DNA of 64,000 nt, taken from the NCBI RefSeq assembly GCF_004022265.1, contig NZ_SAVB01000005.1:124001-188000 (forward strand). Reading direction: 5' to 3'. Position numbers and translations under genes: made by a program. Below the pieces are notes generated by a model. That model was not told the origin of the DNA, did no database searches, and was given only the letters and a program-made list of their open reading frames with translations. Positions 35,128 through 44,412 of this stretch are shown piece after piece (positions within the stretch are counted from its first letter, which is position 1; each line of letters starts with the position of its first letter). Source of the stretch: Paenirhodobacter ferrireducens (lineage in GTDB: Bacteria > Pseudomonadota > Alphaproteobacteria > Rhodobacterales > Rhodobacteraceae).

Positions 35128-35868
35128 TCAGAGACCGCTCTCCGCCAGCACCCGGCTCAGCACCGGTGCAAGCCGGCCGGCCCATGCCTGCTGGCCCTCG
35201 GCCCCGGCGATCAGGTCGTTGCGCAGCTCGATCAGCACGTTCGGCCGGCCCGGGGCCAGCGCGTGGCGGTCGATCGAATCGCCGTCGAGATGGCCGGCAT
35301 AGGGCTCGTTGTCGCCCACGCAGATCCCCTCGGCCGCGAGGGCCGCGATCAGCGGCACGGCAAGGCGGCGGTCCTTGTGCGAGGACAGTACCCCCACCTG
35401 CCACGGCCGCGGCGCATGGCCGCGCAGCTGCGGGGTGAAGGAGTGGATCGCACAGACCACGGTGTCGGGCCGGCGCGCGGCCAGGTCCTCCAGCGCCGCG
35501 TGATAGGGGCGGTGCAGGCGGGCGAGGCGCTCTTCGACGGTCGCATCCGAGATCGCCCGGTTCGCCGGGATGATCGTGCCGTCGTAAAGCTGCATCACCA
35601 GCGTCGGGTCGTCCTCGCCGCGGTTCGGGTCGATCACCAGACGCGAGAAATCGCTGTGGATGAGAGCGGCATCCAGCCGCTCGGCCAGCGCCTGCCCGAG
35701 GCCGAACGCGCCCACGTCCCAGGCGATATGGCGTGCCATGTCGGCGGCCGCGATGCCGAGGGCGCCGCCGTTCACCCAGTCGGGCACCCGGTTCGTGGCG
35801 TGGTCCACGGTGACAAGCCAGCGCGCAGGTCTTTCGGCGCCGATGATCTCGTAGGCAGGATGCGTCAT
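35128..35868 (-). CDS. N-formylglutamate amidohydrolase family protein
   Basis: 246 residues. The pattern TVDHATNRVPDWV, DVGAFGLGQALAERLDA, SRLVIDPNR, IHSFTP and IELRNDLI matches the FGase/HutG-like family of zinc-dependent amidohydrolases, which release formate from N-formyl-L-glutamate in some histidine degradation pathways. No hut genes are adjacent, so the true substrate is uncertain. Start at MTHPAYEII has a weak SD (GAGACGACG); a longer N-terminus is possible. Divergent from pyk. Confidence 0.85.
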   Translation of the reverse strand: MTHPAYEIIGAERPARWLVTVDHATNRVPDWVNGGALGIAAADMARHIAWDVGAFGLGQALAERLDAALIHSDFSRLVIDPNRGEDDPTLVMQLYDGTIIPANRAISDATVEERLARLHRPYHAALEDLAARRPDTVVCAIHSFTPQLRGHAPRPWQVGVLSSHKDRRLAVPLIAALAAEGICVGDNEPYAGHLDGDSIDRHALAPGRPNVLIELRNDLIAGAEGQQAWAGRLAPVLSRVLAESGL

Positions 35869-36000
35869 GTGTTCGTCGTCTCTTTCGGTCACGACAGGTT
35901 TACGCCAGCCGGGCGGGCAGGGCCAGTTGCCCCCTGCCGGTTTTTGTTCCATAGCTGGGCGCGGCCCGCCAACCGACTGAAACAACAGGATCGAGGACGG

Positions 36001-37446
36001 ATGAGACGCCTTCGCAACGTCAAGATCGTGGCAACGCTTGGCCCCGCATCTTCTGATTACAAGACCATTCGCGCGCTGTTCGAGGCGGGCGCCGACGTGT
36101 TCCGGCTGAACATGAGCCACGGCACGCATGACGAGCAGCGCGCCCGCTTCGACATCATCCGCCAGATCGAGGCCGACACCGGCCGCCCGGTCGCGGTGCT
36201 GGCCGACCTGCAGGGGCCGAAGCTGCGCGTTGGCACCTTTGCCGCGGGGGCGGCCGATCTGGAGGAGGGCGAGCGCTTCCGCTTCGACCTCGACCCGACC
36301 GAGGGCGACGGCCACCGCGTCTGCCTGCCGCATCCCGAGATCTTCGCGGCGCTGGTGCCCGGCACGCGGCTTCTGGTGAACGACGGCAAGATCCGGATGC
36401 GGGTCGAGGCCTGCGGCGCCGATTTCGCCGAGTGCACGGTGACGGTCGGTGGCACGATCTCGAACCGCAAGGGCGTGAACGTGCCCGACGTGGTGCTGCC
36501 GCTGGCCGCACTCTCCGACAAGGACCGCAAGGATCTGGAATTCGCCTGCGCGCTTGGCGTCGACTGGCTGGCGCTCAGCTTCGTGCAGCGCCCCGAGGAC
36601 GTGATCGAGGCGCGCACGCTCGCCAGGGGCCGCGCCGCGGTGCTCTCGAAGATCGAGAAGCCCGCGGCCGAGAAGGCCTTCGACGAGATCCTCAAGGTCT
36701 CGGACGGGATCATGGTGGCGCGCGGTGACTTGGGCGTCGAGCTGCCGGTCGAGGCGGTGCCGCCGATCCAGAAGCGTCTCGTGCGCAAGTGCCGCTCGGC
36801 TGCCAAGCCGGTGATCGTCGCGACGCAGATGCTCGAAAGCATGATCGAAAGCCCGATGCCCACCCGCGCCGAGGTCTCGGACGTGGCGACGGCGATCTAC
36901 GAAGGCGCCGACGCGATCATGCTGAGCGCCGAATCCGCCGCCGGTCGCTATCCGGTCGAGGCGGTGTCGACGATGAACGCGGTGGCCCGCTCGGTCGAGA
37001 GCGACCCGACCTATCGCGAGGTGATCGAGGCCTCGCGGCTGGTCGCGCGCCAGACCATCGCCGACGGCATCGTGGCGGCGGCGCGTGAGATCGCCGAGGC
37101 CACCGACATCTCGGCAATCTGCTGCTATACGCAATCGGGCAAGACGGTGTCGCTCAGCGCGCGCGAACGGCCGCGGGTGCCGATCATCGCGCTGTCGCCG
37201 CTGCCGGCGACTCTGCGCAAGCTGTGTCTGTTCTGGGGCGTGCATGCGGTGCGCTGCGAGGAGGTGGAGCGCTTCAAGATGGCGGTGGTCAACGCCGCCC
37301 GCGCGGCGCGCGATTACGGCTTTGCCGACGAGAGCAACCAGATCGTGGTGATCGCGGGGGTGCCCTTCAACGTGCAGGGCACGACCAACATCCTGCGTGT
37401 CGCGCCCTGCGACGAGCGGTTGATCTTCCGCACCGACCCGGAATAG
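36001..37446 (+). CDS. pyk: Pyruvate kinase
   Basis: 481 residues, normal for the enzyme. Transfers phosphate from phosphoenolpyruvate to ADP. The N-terminal KIVATLGPAS and FRLNMSHG, the DLQGPKLRVG stretch, the active-site signature SKIEKPAAEKAFDEIL with its catalytic lysine, and MVARGDLGVELP are present; C-terminal allosteric domain follows. GAGGAC lies upstream of the ATG at an adequate distance. An 8-residue or longer N-terminal extension in frame is not homologous-looking. Confidence 0.97.
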   Translation: MRRLRNVKIVATLGPASSDYKTIRALFEAGADVFRLNMSHGTHDEQRARFDIIRQIEADTGRPVAVLADLQGPKLRVGTFAAGAADLEEGERFRFDLDPTEGDGHRVCLPHPEIFAALVPGTRLLVNDGKIRMRVEACGADFAECTVTVGGTISNRKGVNVPDVVLPLAALSDKDRKDLEFACALGVDWLALSFVQRPEDVIEARTLARGRAAVLSKIEKPAAEKAFDEILKVSDGIMVARGDLGVELPVEAVPPIQKRLVRKCRSAAKPVIVATQMLESMIESPMPTRAEVSDVATAIYEGADAIMLSAESAAGRYPVEAVSTMNAVARSVESDPTYREVIEASRLVARQTIADGIVAAAREIAEATDISAICCYTQSGKTVSLSARERPRVPIIALSPLPATLRKLCLFWGVHAVRCEEVERFKMAVVNAARAARDYGFADESNQIVVIAGVPFNVQGTTNILRVAPCDERLIFRTDPE

Positions 37447-37483
37447 CCTGATCCGCAGGCCGGCTGCGGGGGGAGGGGGCGCG

Positions 37484-37711
37484 ATGATCGACAGTGACTT
37501 TCTGCTGGTGGGAGGGCTGCTGATCGCGGCCTTTGCCATTCCCGCGGCCGTCTCGGCCTTTTCCGAAAGCCGGCCGCCGCGGGCGGCGGCGGTGGCGCTG
37601 GCGCTTGGCGGGGTGCTGATCGTGGCGGCGGTGCTGCAACGGCCCACGGGCTACAGCCCGGCGCAGATCCCCGCGGCCTTTGCCCGGGTGCTGGCGCGGC
37701 TGCTGCACTGA
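37484..37711 (+). CDS. Small two-helix membrane protein
   Basis: 75 residues: MIDSDFLLVGGLLIAAFAIPAAVSAF... with two hydrophobic helices (about 7-26 and 36-50) and a short C-terminal amphipathic part. Not recognised by name; short membrane genes occupy this slot after pyk in related genomes as far as I recall. The upstream GGGGGGAGGGGGCGCG contains GGAGG. Confidence 0.65.
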   Translation: MIDSDFLLVGGLLIAAFAIPAAVSAFSESRPPRAAAVALALGGVLIVAAVLQRPTGYSPAQIPAAFARVLARLLH

Positions 37712-37855
37712 GCCTGGACGCCGGGCGCGACGAAACGGGCGGATTTGCTCTTGCCAAACCGGCGGCGAGGCCCTATCAGCCGCCCCCTGACCACCGTGCG
37801 GCCGGCCGATGAGGCATGCCGAGTCGCGCGTTCACTCTCACAAGAGGAGACGGAA

Positions 37856-38056
37856 ATGCCCAAGATGAAGACCAAATCCGCTGCCAAGAAGCGGTTCAAA
37901 TTCACCGCGACCGGCAAGGTCATTGCTGGCCCGGCCGGCAAGCGCCACGGCATGATCAAGCGCACGACCAAGTTCATCCGCGACAGCGCGGGCACGATGA
38001 TCCTGTCCGACTCGGACGCGAAGATCGTCAAGAAATACATGCCCTACAACCGCTGA
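37856..38056 (+). CDS. rpmI: 50S ribosomal protein L35
   Basis: 66 residues ([20 protein letters not shown]...), full-length L35 with the usual basic composition and KYMPYNR end. SD AGAGGAGA precedes the ATG. It lies 15 bases before rplT; infC, which often heads this operon, is not adjacent here. Confidence 0.98.
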   Translation: MPKMKTKSAAKKRFKFTATGKVIAGPAGKRHGMIKRTTKFIRDSAGTMILSDSDAKIVKKYMPYNR

Positions 38057-38071
38057 ACGGAGGCCTGAACA

Positions 38072-38437
38072 ATGTCCCGCGTCAAATCCGGCAAGGTCAC
38101 CCACGCCTCGCACAAGAAGGTCCTGAACAAGGCCAAGGGCTACTATTCGGCCCGTTCGCGCAACTTCCGCACGGCGACCCAGGCGGTCGACAAGGCGAAC
38201 CAGTACGCCACCCGTGACCGCAAGCAGCGCAAGCGCAACTTCCGCGCGCTGTGGATCCAGCGCATCAACGCCGCCGTGCGCGCGTTCGATGCCGAGATGA
38301 CCTACTCGCGCTTCATCAACCTGCTCGCCAAGGCCGGCATCGAGGTCGACCGCAAGGTCCTCGCCGATCTCGCCATCCACGAGCCGGAAGCCTTTGGTGC
38401 CATCGTCGAACAGGCGAAGGCTGCCGCGGCTGCGTAA
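38072..38437 (+). CDS. rplT: 50S ribosomal protein L20
   Basis: 121 residues ([25 protein letters not shown]...). Assembles early on 23S rRNA; in many bacteria it also represses its own operon. Cotranscribed with rpmI; a strong terminator follows. Confidence 0.98.
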   Translation: MSRVKSGKVTHASHKKVLNKAKGYYSARSRNFRTATQAVDKANQYATRDRKQRKRNFRALWIQRINAAVRAFDAEMTYSRFINLLAKAGIEVDRKVLADLAIHEPEAFGAIVEQAKAAAAA

Positions 38438-38463
38438 TCTCCCGATCTCGGGATTGCATTTCG

Positions 38464-38506
38464 AACCCCGCGCCGGCGCTTCGCCGTGCGCGGGGTTTTT
38501 CGTTTC
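38464..38506 (+). terminator. Rho-independent terminator of rpmI-rplT
   Basis: AACCCCGCGC..GGCG paired with CGCC..GCGCGGGGTT, a stem of about 14 bp with a CTT loop and one bulge, running into TTTTTCGTTTC. Located 27 bases after the rplT stop. Confidence 0.9.
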
Positions 38507-38568
38507 ACGCGCTTGAAATCGGGCCGGCGCACGCTTAGCACGGGCTCCGACCAGCCAGGAGAGAACAG

Positions 38569-39651
38569 ATGAACGCGCTCGACGAGCTCAAGGCGAAATA
38601 TCTCGGGGGCATCGCGCAGGCCGGCGACGAGGCCGCCCTCGAAGAGCTGCGGCTTGCCGCGCTTGGCAAGAAGGGCGAGATCAGCCTGAAGATGCGCGAA
38701 CTCGGGCAGATGAGCGCCGAGGAACGGCAGACCACCGGCGCCGCGCTGAACGTGCTGAAATCCGAGATCGACGCCGCGCTGCGGGCGAAGAAGGCCGCGC
38801 TCGCCGATGCCGCGCTCGATGCCCGGCTGGCGGCCGAATGGCTTGACGTGACGCTGCCCGGCCGGCCGCGGCCCGCGGGCACGATCCACCCGGTCAGCCA
38901 GGTGATGGACGAGGTCACGGCGATCTTCGCCGACATGGGCTTCGACGTCGCCGAGGGGCCGCAGATCGAAAGCGACTGGTACAATTTCGACGCGCTGAAC
39001 ATCCCGCCCGAGCATCCGGCCCGGCAGGAGTTCGACACCTTTTTCATGGCACGCGACCCGGCCGACCCGCGCCCGCCGCATGTGCTGCGCACCCATACCT
39101 CGCCGGTGCAGATCCGCGCGATGGAGGCGAAGGGCGCACCCATTCGCGTGATCGCACCGGGCCGGGTTTACCGCATGGACATGGACCAGACCCACGCGCC
39201 GATGTTCCATCAGGTCGAGGGCATGGCGATCGGCCGCGACATCTCGATGGCGAACCTGAAATGGACGCTCGAGGAATTCTGCAAGGCCTTCTTCGAGGTG
39301 CCGAATGTCGAGCTGCGCTTCCGCGCCTCGCATTTCCCCTTCACCGAGCCCTCGGCCGAGGTCGACATCCGCTGCTCGTGGGAAGGCGGTCAGCTGAAGA
39401 TCGGCGAGGGCGACAGCTGGCTTGAGATCCTCGGCTCGGGGATGATGCAGCCGAAGGTTCTGGCGGCGGGCGGGATCGACCCGAACGAATGGCAGGGCTT
39501 TGCCTTCGGCATGGGCATCGACCGCATCGCGATGCTGAAATACGGCATCCCCGACCTACGCGCCTTCTTCGAGAGCGACCTGCGCTGGCTGAAGCACTAT
39601 GGCTTCGCGCCGCTCGATCTGCCGACGGTGTTCGGGGGGCTGAGTAAGTAA
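38569..39651 (+). CDS. pheS: Phenylalanine-tRNA ligase alpha subunit
   Basis: 360-residue class II aminoacyl-tRNA synthetase catalytic subunit. N-terminal coiled-coil arm (to ~95), motif 1 around [10 protein letters not shown], motif 2 with [16 protein letters not shown], and motif 3 [22 protein letters not shown]. The ATG has AGGAGAG upstream. Its stop overlaps the start of a foreign-looking membrane protein gene (TAATG), which separates it from pheT. Confidence 0.98.
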   Translation: MNALDELKAKYLGGIAQAGDEAALEELRLAALGKKGEISLKMRELGQMSAEERQTTGAALNVLKSEIDAALRAKKAALADAALDARLAAEWLDVTLPGRPRPAGTIHPVSQVMDEVTAIFADMGFDVAEGPQIESDWYNFDALNIPPEHPARQEFDTFFMARDPADPRPPHVLRTHTSPVQIRAMEAKGAPIRVIAPGRVYRMDMDQTHAPMFHQVEGMAIGRDISMANLKWTLEEFCKAFFEVPNVELRFRASHFPFTEPSAEVDIRCSWEGGQLKIGEGDSWLEILGSGMMQPKVLAAGGIDPNEWQGFAFGMGIDRIAMLKYGIPDLRAFFESDLRWLKHYGFAPLDLPTVFGGLSK

Positions 39652-40283
39652 TGGATTGGTTCGCCATCTGTTTCATTACGGGTGTCTGGACTTTAGAGGG
39701 CATTGTGAAATGGCTGTGCATTGACCGCCTTGTCGGTCTGCCCCATTTCGCCATGGCTCCAGATTTCGGGCCGCTAAAACGTCGCTTGCACGCGTATGAT
39801 CAGATGAAAAGGCATCCGAAGAAGTTCTGTGAGTTCGTGCCAGCCGAAGGCGACGATGGCCTTCTTTCCGGAGGGCAGCATGAAATTCTGTTGGGAGTGC
39901 TAAAGAAGGTTGAAGCGAAGAATGCTGTGCTGGCCACCTTCTGGTCAATCGTGATGGCGGCGCTAGTTGCGTTCGCATTTAGCAGCTCTTGTGAACGTTT
40001 AGGTGTCTTCCCGATTTCACTGGTTGCGGTGTGCGCTCCATTCTTGACGGCGATCCTCCTTTGTGCGGTGCAGTTGGACCAAATCGACGCCAATCGAACT
40101 TTGGCCAGTTCATGCGAAGACATGGTCGTCGCGCAGAAGATGCAGGAAGCCCTGATGCTCGATCTCTTGAAGAAAGAAGCTGCGTTCCGCTTCTCTTGGC
40201 TTGGGGCGATGTTCTCTGTGTTGGCAGCCCTTGTTTTGAGCGGCTTGTTCGCGGCGCGGGCCTTTCCTGACATCTGGCCCTGA
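39651..40283 (+). CDS. Low-GC multi-pass membrane protein inserted between pheS and pheT
   Basis: 210 residues, unknown. Hydrophobic helices near 5-23, 92-111, 121-140 and 182-203. Between them lie a basic soluble stretch (residues ~42-90, LKRRLHAYDQMKRHPKKF) and an acidic helical stretch (~141-180). The segment EILLGVLKKVEAKNAVLATFW ahead of a helix pair, and a later KKEAAFRF ahead of the last helix, recall the arrangement of small SLATT/PycTM-like membrane effector domains, but this is only a pattern likeness. GC is about 50% (one 60-base line gives 29/60) against roughly 67% in neighbours, and codons such as TTA, TTG and AGT are frequent, so it was probably acquired. ATG overlaps the pheS stop. 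Confidence 0.75.
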   Translation: MDWFAICFITGVWTLEGIVKWLCIDRLVGLPHFAMAPDFGPLKRRLHAYDQMKRHPKKFCEFVPAEGDDGLLSGGQHEILLGVLKKVEAKNAVLATFWSIVMAALVAFAFSSSCERLGVFPISLVAVCAPFLTAILLCAVQLDQIDANRTLASSCEDMVVAQKMQEALMLDLLKKEAAFRFSWLGAMFSVLAALVLSGLFAARAFPDIWP

Positions 40284-40297
40284 AAGGAAACTAGAAA

Positions 40298-42718
40298 ATG
40301 AGATTCACCCTCTCCTGGCTGAAAGACCATCTCGAGACCTCGGCCACCGTGGACGAGATCGCCGAGGCGCTCACCGACCTCGGGCTCGAGGTCGAGGAGG
40401 TCGTGAACCCGGCCGCGAAACTTGCCCCCTTCACCATCGCCAAGGTGCTGAAGGCCGAAAAGCACCCCGACGCCGACAAGCTGCGCGTCTGTCAGGTGCT
40501 GACCGACGAGGGCGAGAAGACCATCGTCTGCGGTGCGCCGAATGCGCGGGCGGGGATCACCGTCGTGCTGGCGAAACCGGGCGACTATGTGCCGGGCCTC
40601 GATGTCACCCTCGGCATCGGCAAGATCCGCGGTGTCGAAAGCGCCGGCATGATGTGCTCGGAGCGCGAGCTGGAGCTTTCGGACGAGCATAACGGCATCA
40701 TCGAGCTGCCCGAGGACAGCCTGAATTCCGAGGTCGGCTGCAAGTTCACCGACTGGCTGGCTGAGAACCGTCCGGCGGCGGTCGACCCGATGTTCCACAT
40801 CAAGATCACCCCGAACCGCCCCGATGCGCTTGGCGTGCGTGGCGTGGCGCGCGACCTTGCGGCGCGCGGGCTTGGCGTGCTGAAGCCGCTGGTGGTCGAG
40901 ACGGTGCCCGGCGGCTTTGCCTGCCCGGTCGCGGTCGAGATCGACGCGGGCCTGAAGGAAAAGGGCTGCCCGGTCTTTGCCGGCCGCCTGATCCGCGGCG
41001 TGAAGAACGGGCCGAGCCCGGCCTGGCTGCAGGCGCGGCTGATTGCGATCGGGCTGCGGCCGATCTCGACACTGGTCGATGTCACCAACTTCTTCACCTA
41101 TGACCTGAACCGCCCGCTGCACGTCTTCGACGCGGCGAAGGTGCAGGGCAAGGTGCGGATCGTCCCGGCCCAGGGCGGCGAGGAGCTGCTGGCGCTTGAC
41201 GGCAAGACCTACACCCTTGCCCCGGGCCAGATGGTGATCGTCGACGACAAGGGGCCGGAAAGCCTGGCGGGCATCATGGGCGGCGAGCTTTCGGGTTGTG
41301 ACGAGACGACCGTCGATGTCTTCCTCGAGAGCGCCTATTGGGACCCGATCACCATCGCCGCCACCGGCCGCGCGCTGAAGATCACCTCGGATGCGCGCTA
41401 TCGCTTCGAGCGTGGCGTGGACCCCGAGTTCACCCTGCCGGGCCTCGAACTCGCGACGCAGATGGTGCTTGACCTGTGCGGTGGCGAGGCCTCGGAGGTG
41501 GTGGTCGACGGCGCCGTGCCCGACACGTCGCGCGCCTACCGGCTCGACCCGGCGCGGGTGATTTCGCTGGTCGGCATGGAGATCCCCGAGGCGGAACAGC
41601 GCCGCACGCTCGAGGCGCTCGGCTTCACCTTCGCGGGCGACATGGCCGCCCCGCCGAGCTGGCGCCCCGATGTGCAGGGCGAGGCCGATCTGGTCGAGGA
41701 AGTGGCGCGTGTCGCCTCGCTCTCGAAGCTGGTGGGCAAGCCGATGCCGCGCGAGACGACCGGCGTGCCGGGGCCGATCCTGACCCCCGCGCAGGTGCGC
41801 GAGAAGACCGCGCGGCGCACGATCGCGGCGCTCGGCTACAACGAATGCGTCACCTACAGCTTCATCGACGGCGCCGCCGCGGCGATGTTCGGCGGCGGGT
41901 CCGAGGCGATGCGGATCGAGAACCCGATCAGCTCGGAAATGACGCATATGCGTCCCGACCTGCTGCCCGGCCTGCTGGCGGCGGCGGCGCGTAACCAGGC
42001 GCGCGGCTTTGCCGATCTGGCGCTCTTCGAGGTCGGTCCCGCCTTCATCGGCGGCGAGCCGGGCGATCAGGTGACGCAGGCGACCGGGCTTCTGGTCGGC
42101 GCGCGTGCGGCCCGCGACCCCTGGGGCTCGCGCCGGCCGGTCGACGTCTATGACGCCAAGGCCGATGTCGAGGCGGTGCTGGCCGCGATCGGCGCGCCGG
42201 CGCGGGTGCAGATCAACCGCAAGCTCGACGCCTGGTGGCATCCGGGCCGCTCGGGCAACATCGCGCTTGGTCCGAATGTGCTGGCGACCTTCGGCGAGGT
42301 GCACCCCCGCGTGCTGCGCGAGATGGGGGTGAAGGGCGCGGCGGTGGCCTTCACCATCCGTCTCGCCAACATCCCCTTCCCGAAGGCGAAGACGCCGACC
42401 CGTCCGGCCCTTGCCCTGCACGATCTGCACGCGGTCGAGCGCGACTTCGCCTTCGTCGTCGATGCCTCGGTCGAGGCGATGACGGCGGTGAACGCGGCCC
42501 TTGGTGCCGACAAGGCGCTGATCGAGGCGGTCTCGGTCTTCGACGCCTTCACCGGCCCGAAGGCGGAAGAGCAGATGGGCGCCGGCAAGAAGTCGATCGC
42601 GCTCGCTGTCCGGCTGCAGCCGAAGGACAAGACCCTGACCGATGCCGAGATCGAGGCGGTGTCCGCCAAGATCGTCGACAAGGTGGCCAAGGCCACCGGC
42701 GGCAGCCTGCGCAAGTGA
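40298..42718 (+). CDS. pheT: Phenylalanine-tRNA ligase beta subunit
   Basis: 806 residues, full length. Domain order: N-terminal region, EMAP-like tRNA-binding OB fold (~40-150, AEKHPDADKLRVCQV), B3/B4 editing domain with KITPNRPDALGVRG ahead of it and GGELSGCDE, B5 domains, and the C-terminal anticodon-binding FDX-ACB domain (~715-805, LHDLHAVERDFAFVVD). Works as an alpha2beta2 tetramer with PheS. SD AAAGGAAAC precedes the ATG. Confidence 0.98.
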   Translation: MRFTLSWLKDHLETSATVDEIAEALTDLGLEVEEVVNPAAKLAPFTIAKVLKAEKHPDADKLRVCQVLTDEGEKTIVCGAPNARAGITVVLAKPGDYVPGLDVTLGIGKIRGVESAGMMCSERELELSDEHNGIIELPEDSLNSEVGCKFTDWLAENRPAAVDPMFHIKITPNRPDALGVRGVARDLAARGLGVLKPLVVETVPGGFACPVAVEIDAGLKEKGCPVFAGRLIRGVKNGPSPAWLQARLIAIGLRPISTLVDVTNFFTYDLNRPLHVFDAAKVQGKVRIVPAQGGEELLALDGKTYTLAPGQMVIVDDKGPESLAGIMGGELSGCDETTVDVFLESAYWDPITIAATGRALKITSDARYRFERGVDPEFTLPGLELATQMVLDLCGGEASEVVVDGAVPDTSRAYRLDPARVISLVGMEIPEAEQRRTLEALGFTFAGDMAAPPSWRPDVQGEADLVEEVARVASLSKLVGKPMPRETTGVPGPILTPAQVREKTARRTIAALGYNECVTYSFIDGAAAAMFGGGSEAMRIENPISSEMTHMRPDLLPGLLAAAARNQARGFADLALFEVGPAFIGGEPGDQVTQATGLLVGARAARDPWGSRRPVDVYDAKADVEAVLAAIGAPARVQINRKLDAWWHPGRSGNIALGPNVLATFGEVHPRVLREMGVKGAAVAFTIRLANIPFPKAKTPTRPALALHDLHAVERDFAFVVDASVEAMTAVNAALGADKALIEAVSVFDAFTGPKAEEQMGAGKKSIALAVRLQPKDKTLTDAEIEAVSAKIVDKVAKATGGSLRK

Positions 42719-42768
42719 CGCCGCGGCGCTGACTTCGCGTCACGCTATCCGGTCCTGAAAATCCCGTT

Positions 42769-42797
42769 AGGCTCCTCTCCCATTGGGGGAGGAGCCT
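42769..42797 (+). promoter_or_regulatory. 13-bp hairpin covering the SD of the GMC oxidoreductase
   Basis: AGGCTCCTCTCCC-ATT-GGGGGAGGAGCCT: 13 paired bases (one G-T) with a three-base loop. The 3' arm contains GGAGGAG, the only SD for the ATG two bases downstream, and the coding sequence then reads ATGATTTTTGAC, so the structure is also a hairpin followed by a T-run. It can be read as the pheT-side terminator, as an SD-sequestering translation switch, or both. Confidence 0.75.
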
Positions 42798-42798
42798 G

Positions 42799-44412
42799 AT
42801 GATTTTTGACTATCTGATCTTGGGTGGCGGCTCGGCCGGCGCCGTTCTGGCCGCGCGTCTGAGCGAGGATCCGGCGCTGCGGGTCTGTCTGGTCGAGGCC
42901 GGGACCGAGGCGCGCGACATCTTCGTGCGCGCGCCGGCGCTGGTCGCGGCGATGGTGCCGGGGCGACCGCCGATTCACAACTGGGCGTTCCAGACCGTGC
43001 CGCAGCCGGGGCTGGACGGGCGGCGGGGGTTTCAGCCGCGGGGCAGGGGGCTCGGTGGCTCGTCCGCGATCAACGCGATGCTCTATATCCGCGGCCGTCC
43101 CTCGGATTACGACGCCTGGGCCGAGGCCGGGGCGGAGGGCTGGAGCTGGGACGACTGCCGGCCGCATTTCCTTGCCGCCGAGCGCAACATGCGCGGGGCG
43201 TCGGAGTGGCACGGCGATGCGGGGCCGCTTCAGGTCGGCGACCAGCGCCGGCCGCGGCCGGCGACCCGTGCCTTCGTCGAGGCCTGTGCCGCCGTCGGCT
43301 GCGCGCCGAATGACGATTTCAACGGGGCGGAGCAGGAGGGCGCGGGGCTTTACCAGGTCACGCAATTCTGGGACGGGCCGCGCAAGGGCGAGCGCTGTTC
43401 CGCGGCGGCGGCCTATCTGCACCCGGTGATGGCGCGGCCGAACCTGACCGTGCTGACCCGCGCGCGGGCCGAACGGCTGCTGCTCGCCGAGGGGCGGGCG
43501 ACGGGCGCACTCGTCCGCCGCGGCCGGCGTCATCTGCGGATCGAGGCGCGGCGCGAGGTGATCGTCTCGGCCGGCGCCTTCGGCTCGCCGCAGTTGTTGA
43601 TGCTGTCGGGGATCGGCCCGGCCGAGCATCTGCGCGAGCACGGCATCACCCCGGTGCACGACCTGCCCGGGGTGGGGGCGAACCTGCAAGACCACCTCGA
43701 TTACATCGTCTCCTATACCTCGCCGCGGCCCGATGTGGTCGGGCTGAACCCGGCGGGGTTGTGGCGCATGGCGCGCGCTGCCGGTTTCTGGAAACGGCAC
43801 GGCGAGGGGCTTTTCGCCTCGCCGATGGCCGAGGGGGCGGCTTTCCTGCGTTCGGAACCGGGGCTCGCCGAGCCCGATCTGCAGCTCCACTTCGTCGTCG
43901 GCATCGTCGACCGGCACATGCGCCGCCCACATCTGGCGGATGGCTGGTCGGCCCATGTCTGCGCGCTGCGGCCGTTCTCGCGCGGGACGGTGCGGCTCGC
44001 CTCAGACGACCCGCGGGCCGCGCCGGCGATCGACCCGGCCTTCCTCAGTGATCCGCGTGATGCGGCGCTGCTGCTGAAGGGGGCGCGGCTTCTCGACGCC
44101 ATCGCCGGGGCGGAACCGCTGGCGCCGTGGCGCGGGCGGCGGCTTTATCCGCACGACGGCAGCGACGCCGGGCTGATGGCCGACATCCGCGCGCGCGCCG
44201 ACACGATCTATCACCCGGTCGGCACCTGCCGGATGGGGCGCGACGCGATGGCGGTGACGGACGCAAAGCTGCGGGTGCACGGCATCGCCGGGCTGCGGGT
44301 GGTCGATGCCTCGGTGATGCCGAGCCTGATCGGCGGCAATACCAACGCGCCGACGATCATGATCGCCGAGCGCGCGGCGGGCTTCATCCGCGCCGATCGG
44401 AGGGGTGATTGA
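42799..44412 (+). CDS. GMC family oxidoreductase (choline dehydrogenase-like)
   Basis: 537-residue FAD flavoprotein. Dinucleotide loop GGGSAG at residues 9-14, GMC signature GRGLGGSSAINAMLYIRG, and the C-terminal HPVGTCRMG and GNTNAPTIMIAERAA, which carry the catalytic His and Asn. The family oxidises alcohols such as choline or aliphatic/aromatic alcohols; no betaine genes are nearby, so the substrate is open. The FAD loop begins eight residues in, which fixes the start at this ATG. Overlaps the convergent GFA gene by 29 bases at the 3' end. Confidence 0.93.
   Translation: MIFDYLILGGGSAGAVLAARLSEDPALRVCLVEAGTEARDIFVRAPALVAAMVPGRPPIHNWAFQTVPQPGLDGRRGFQPRGRGLGGSSAINAMLYIRGRPSDYDAWAEAGAEGWSWDDCRPHFLAAERNMRGASEWHGDAGPLQVGDQRRPRPATRAFVEACAAVGCAPNDDFNGAEQEGAGLYQVTQFWDGPRKGERCSAAAAYLHPVMARPNLTVLTRARAERLLLAEGRATGALVRRGRRHLRIEARREVIVSAGAFGSPQLLMLSGIGPAEHLREHGITPVHDLPGVGANLQDHLDYIVSYTSPRPDVVGLNPAGLWRMARAAGFWKRHGEGLFASPMAEGAAFLRSEPGLAEPDLQLHFVVGIVDRHMRRPHLADGWSAHVCALRPFSRGTVRLASDDPRAAPAIDPAFLSDPRDAALLLKGARLLDAIAGAEPLAPWRGRRLYPHDGSDAGLMADIRARADTIYHPVGTCRMGRDAMAVTDAKLRVHGIAGLRVVDASVMPSLIGGNTNAPTIMIAERAAGFIRADRRGD

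Noticed and set aside
38438-38568. Phe attenuator (leader peptide) before pheS
   Set aside because: The hairpin with T5 is fully explained as the rplT terminator; no short leader frame with a run of Phe codons precedes it.
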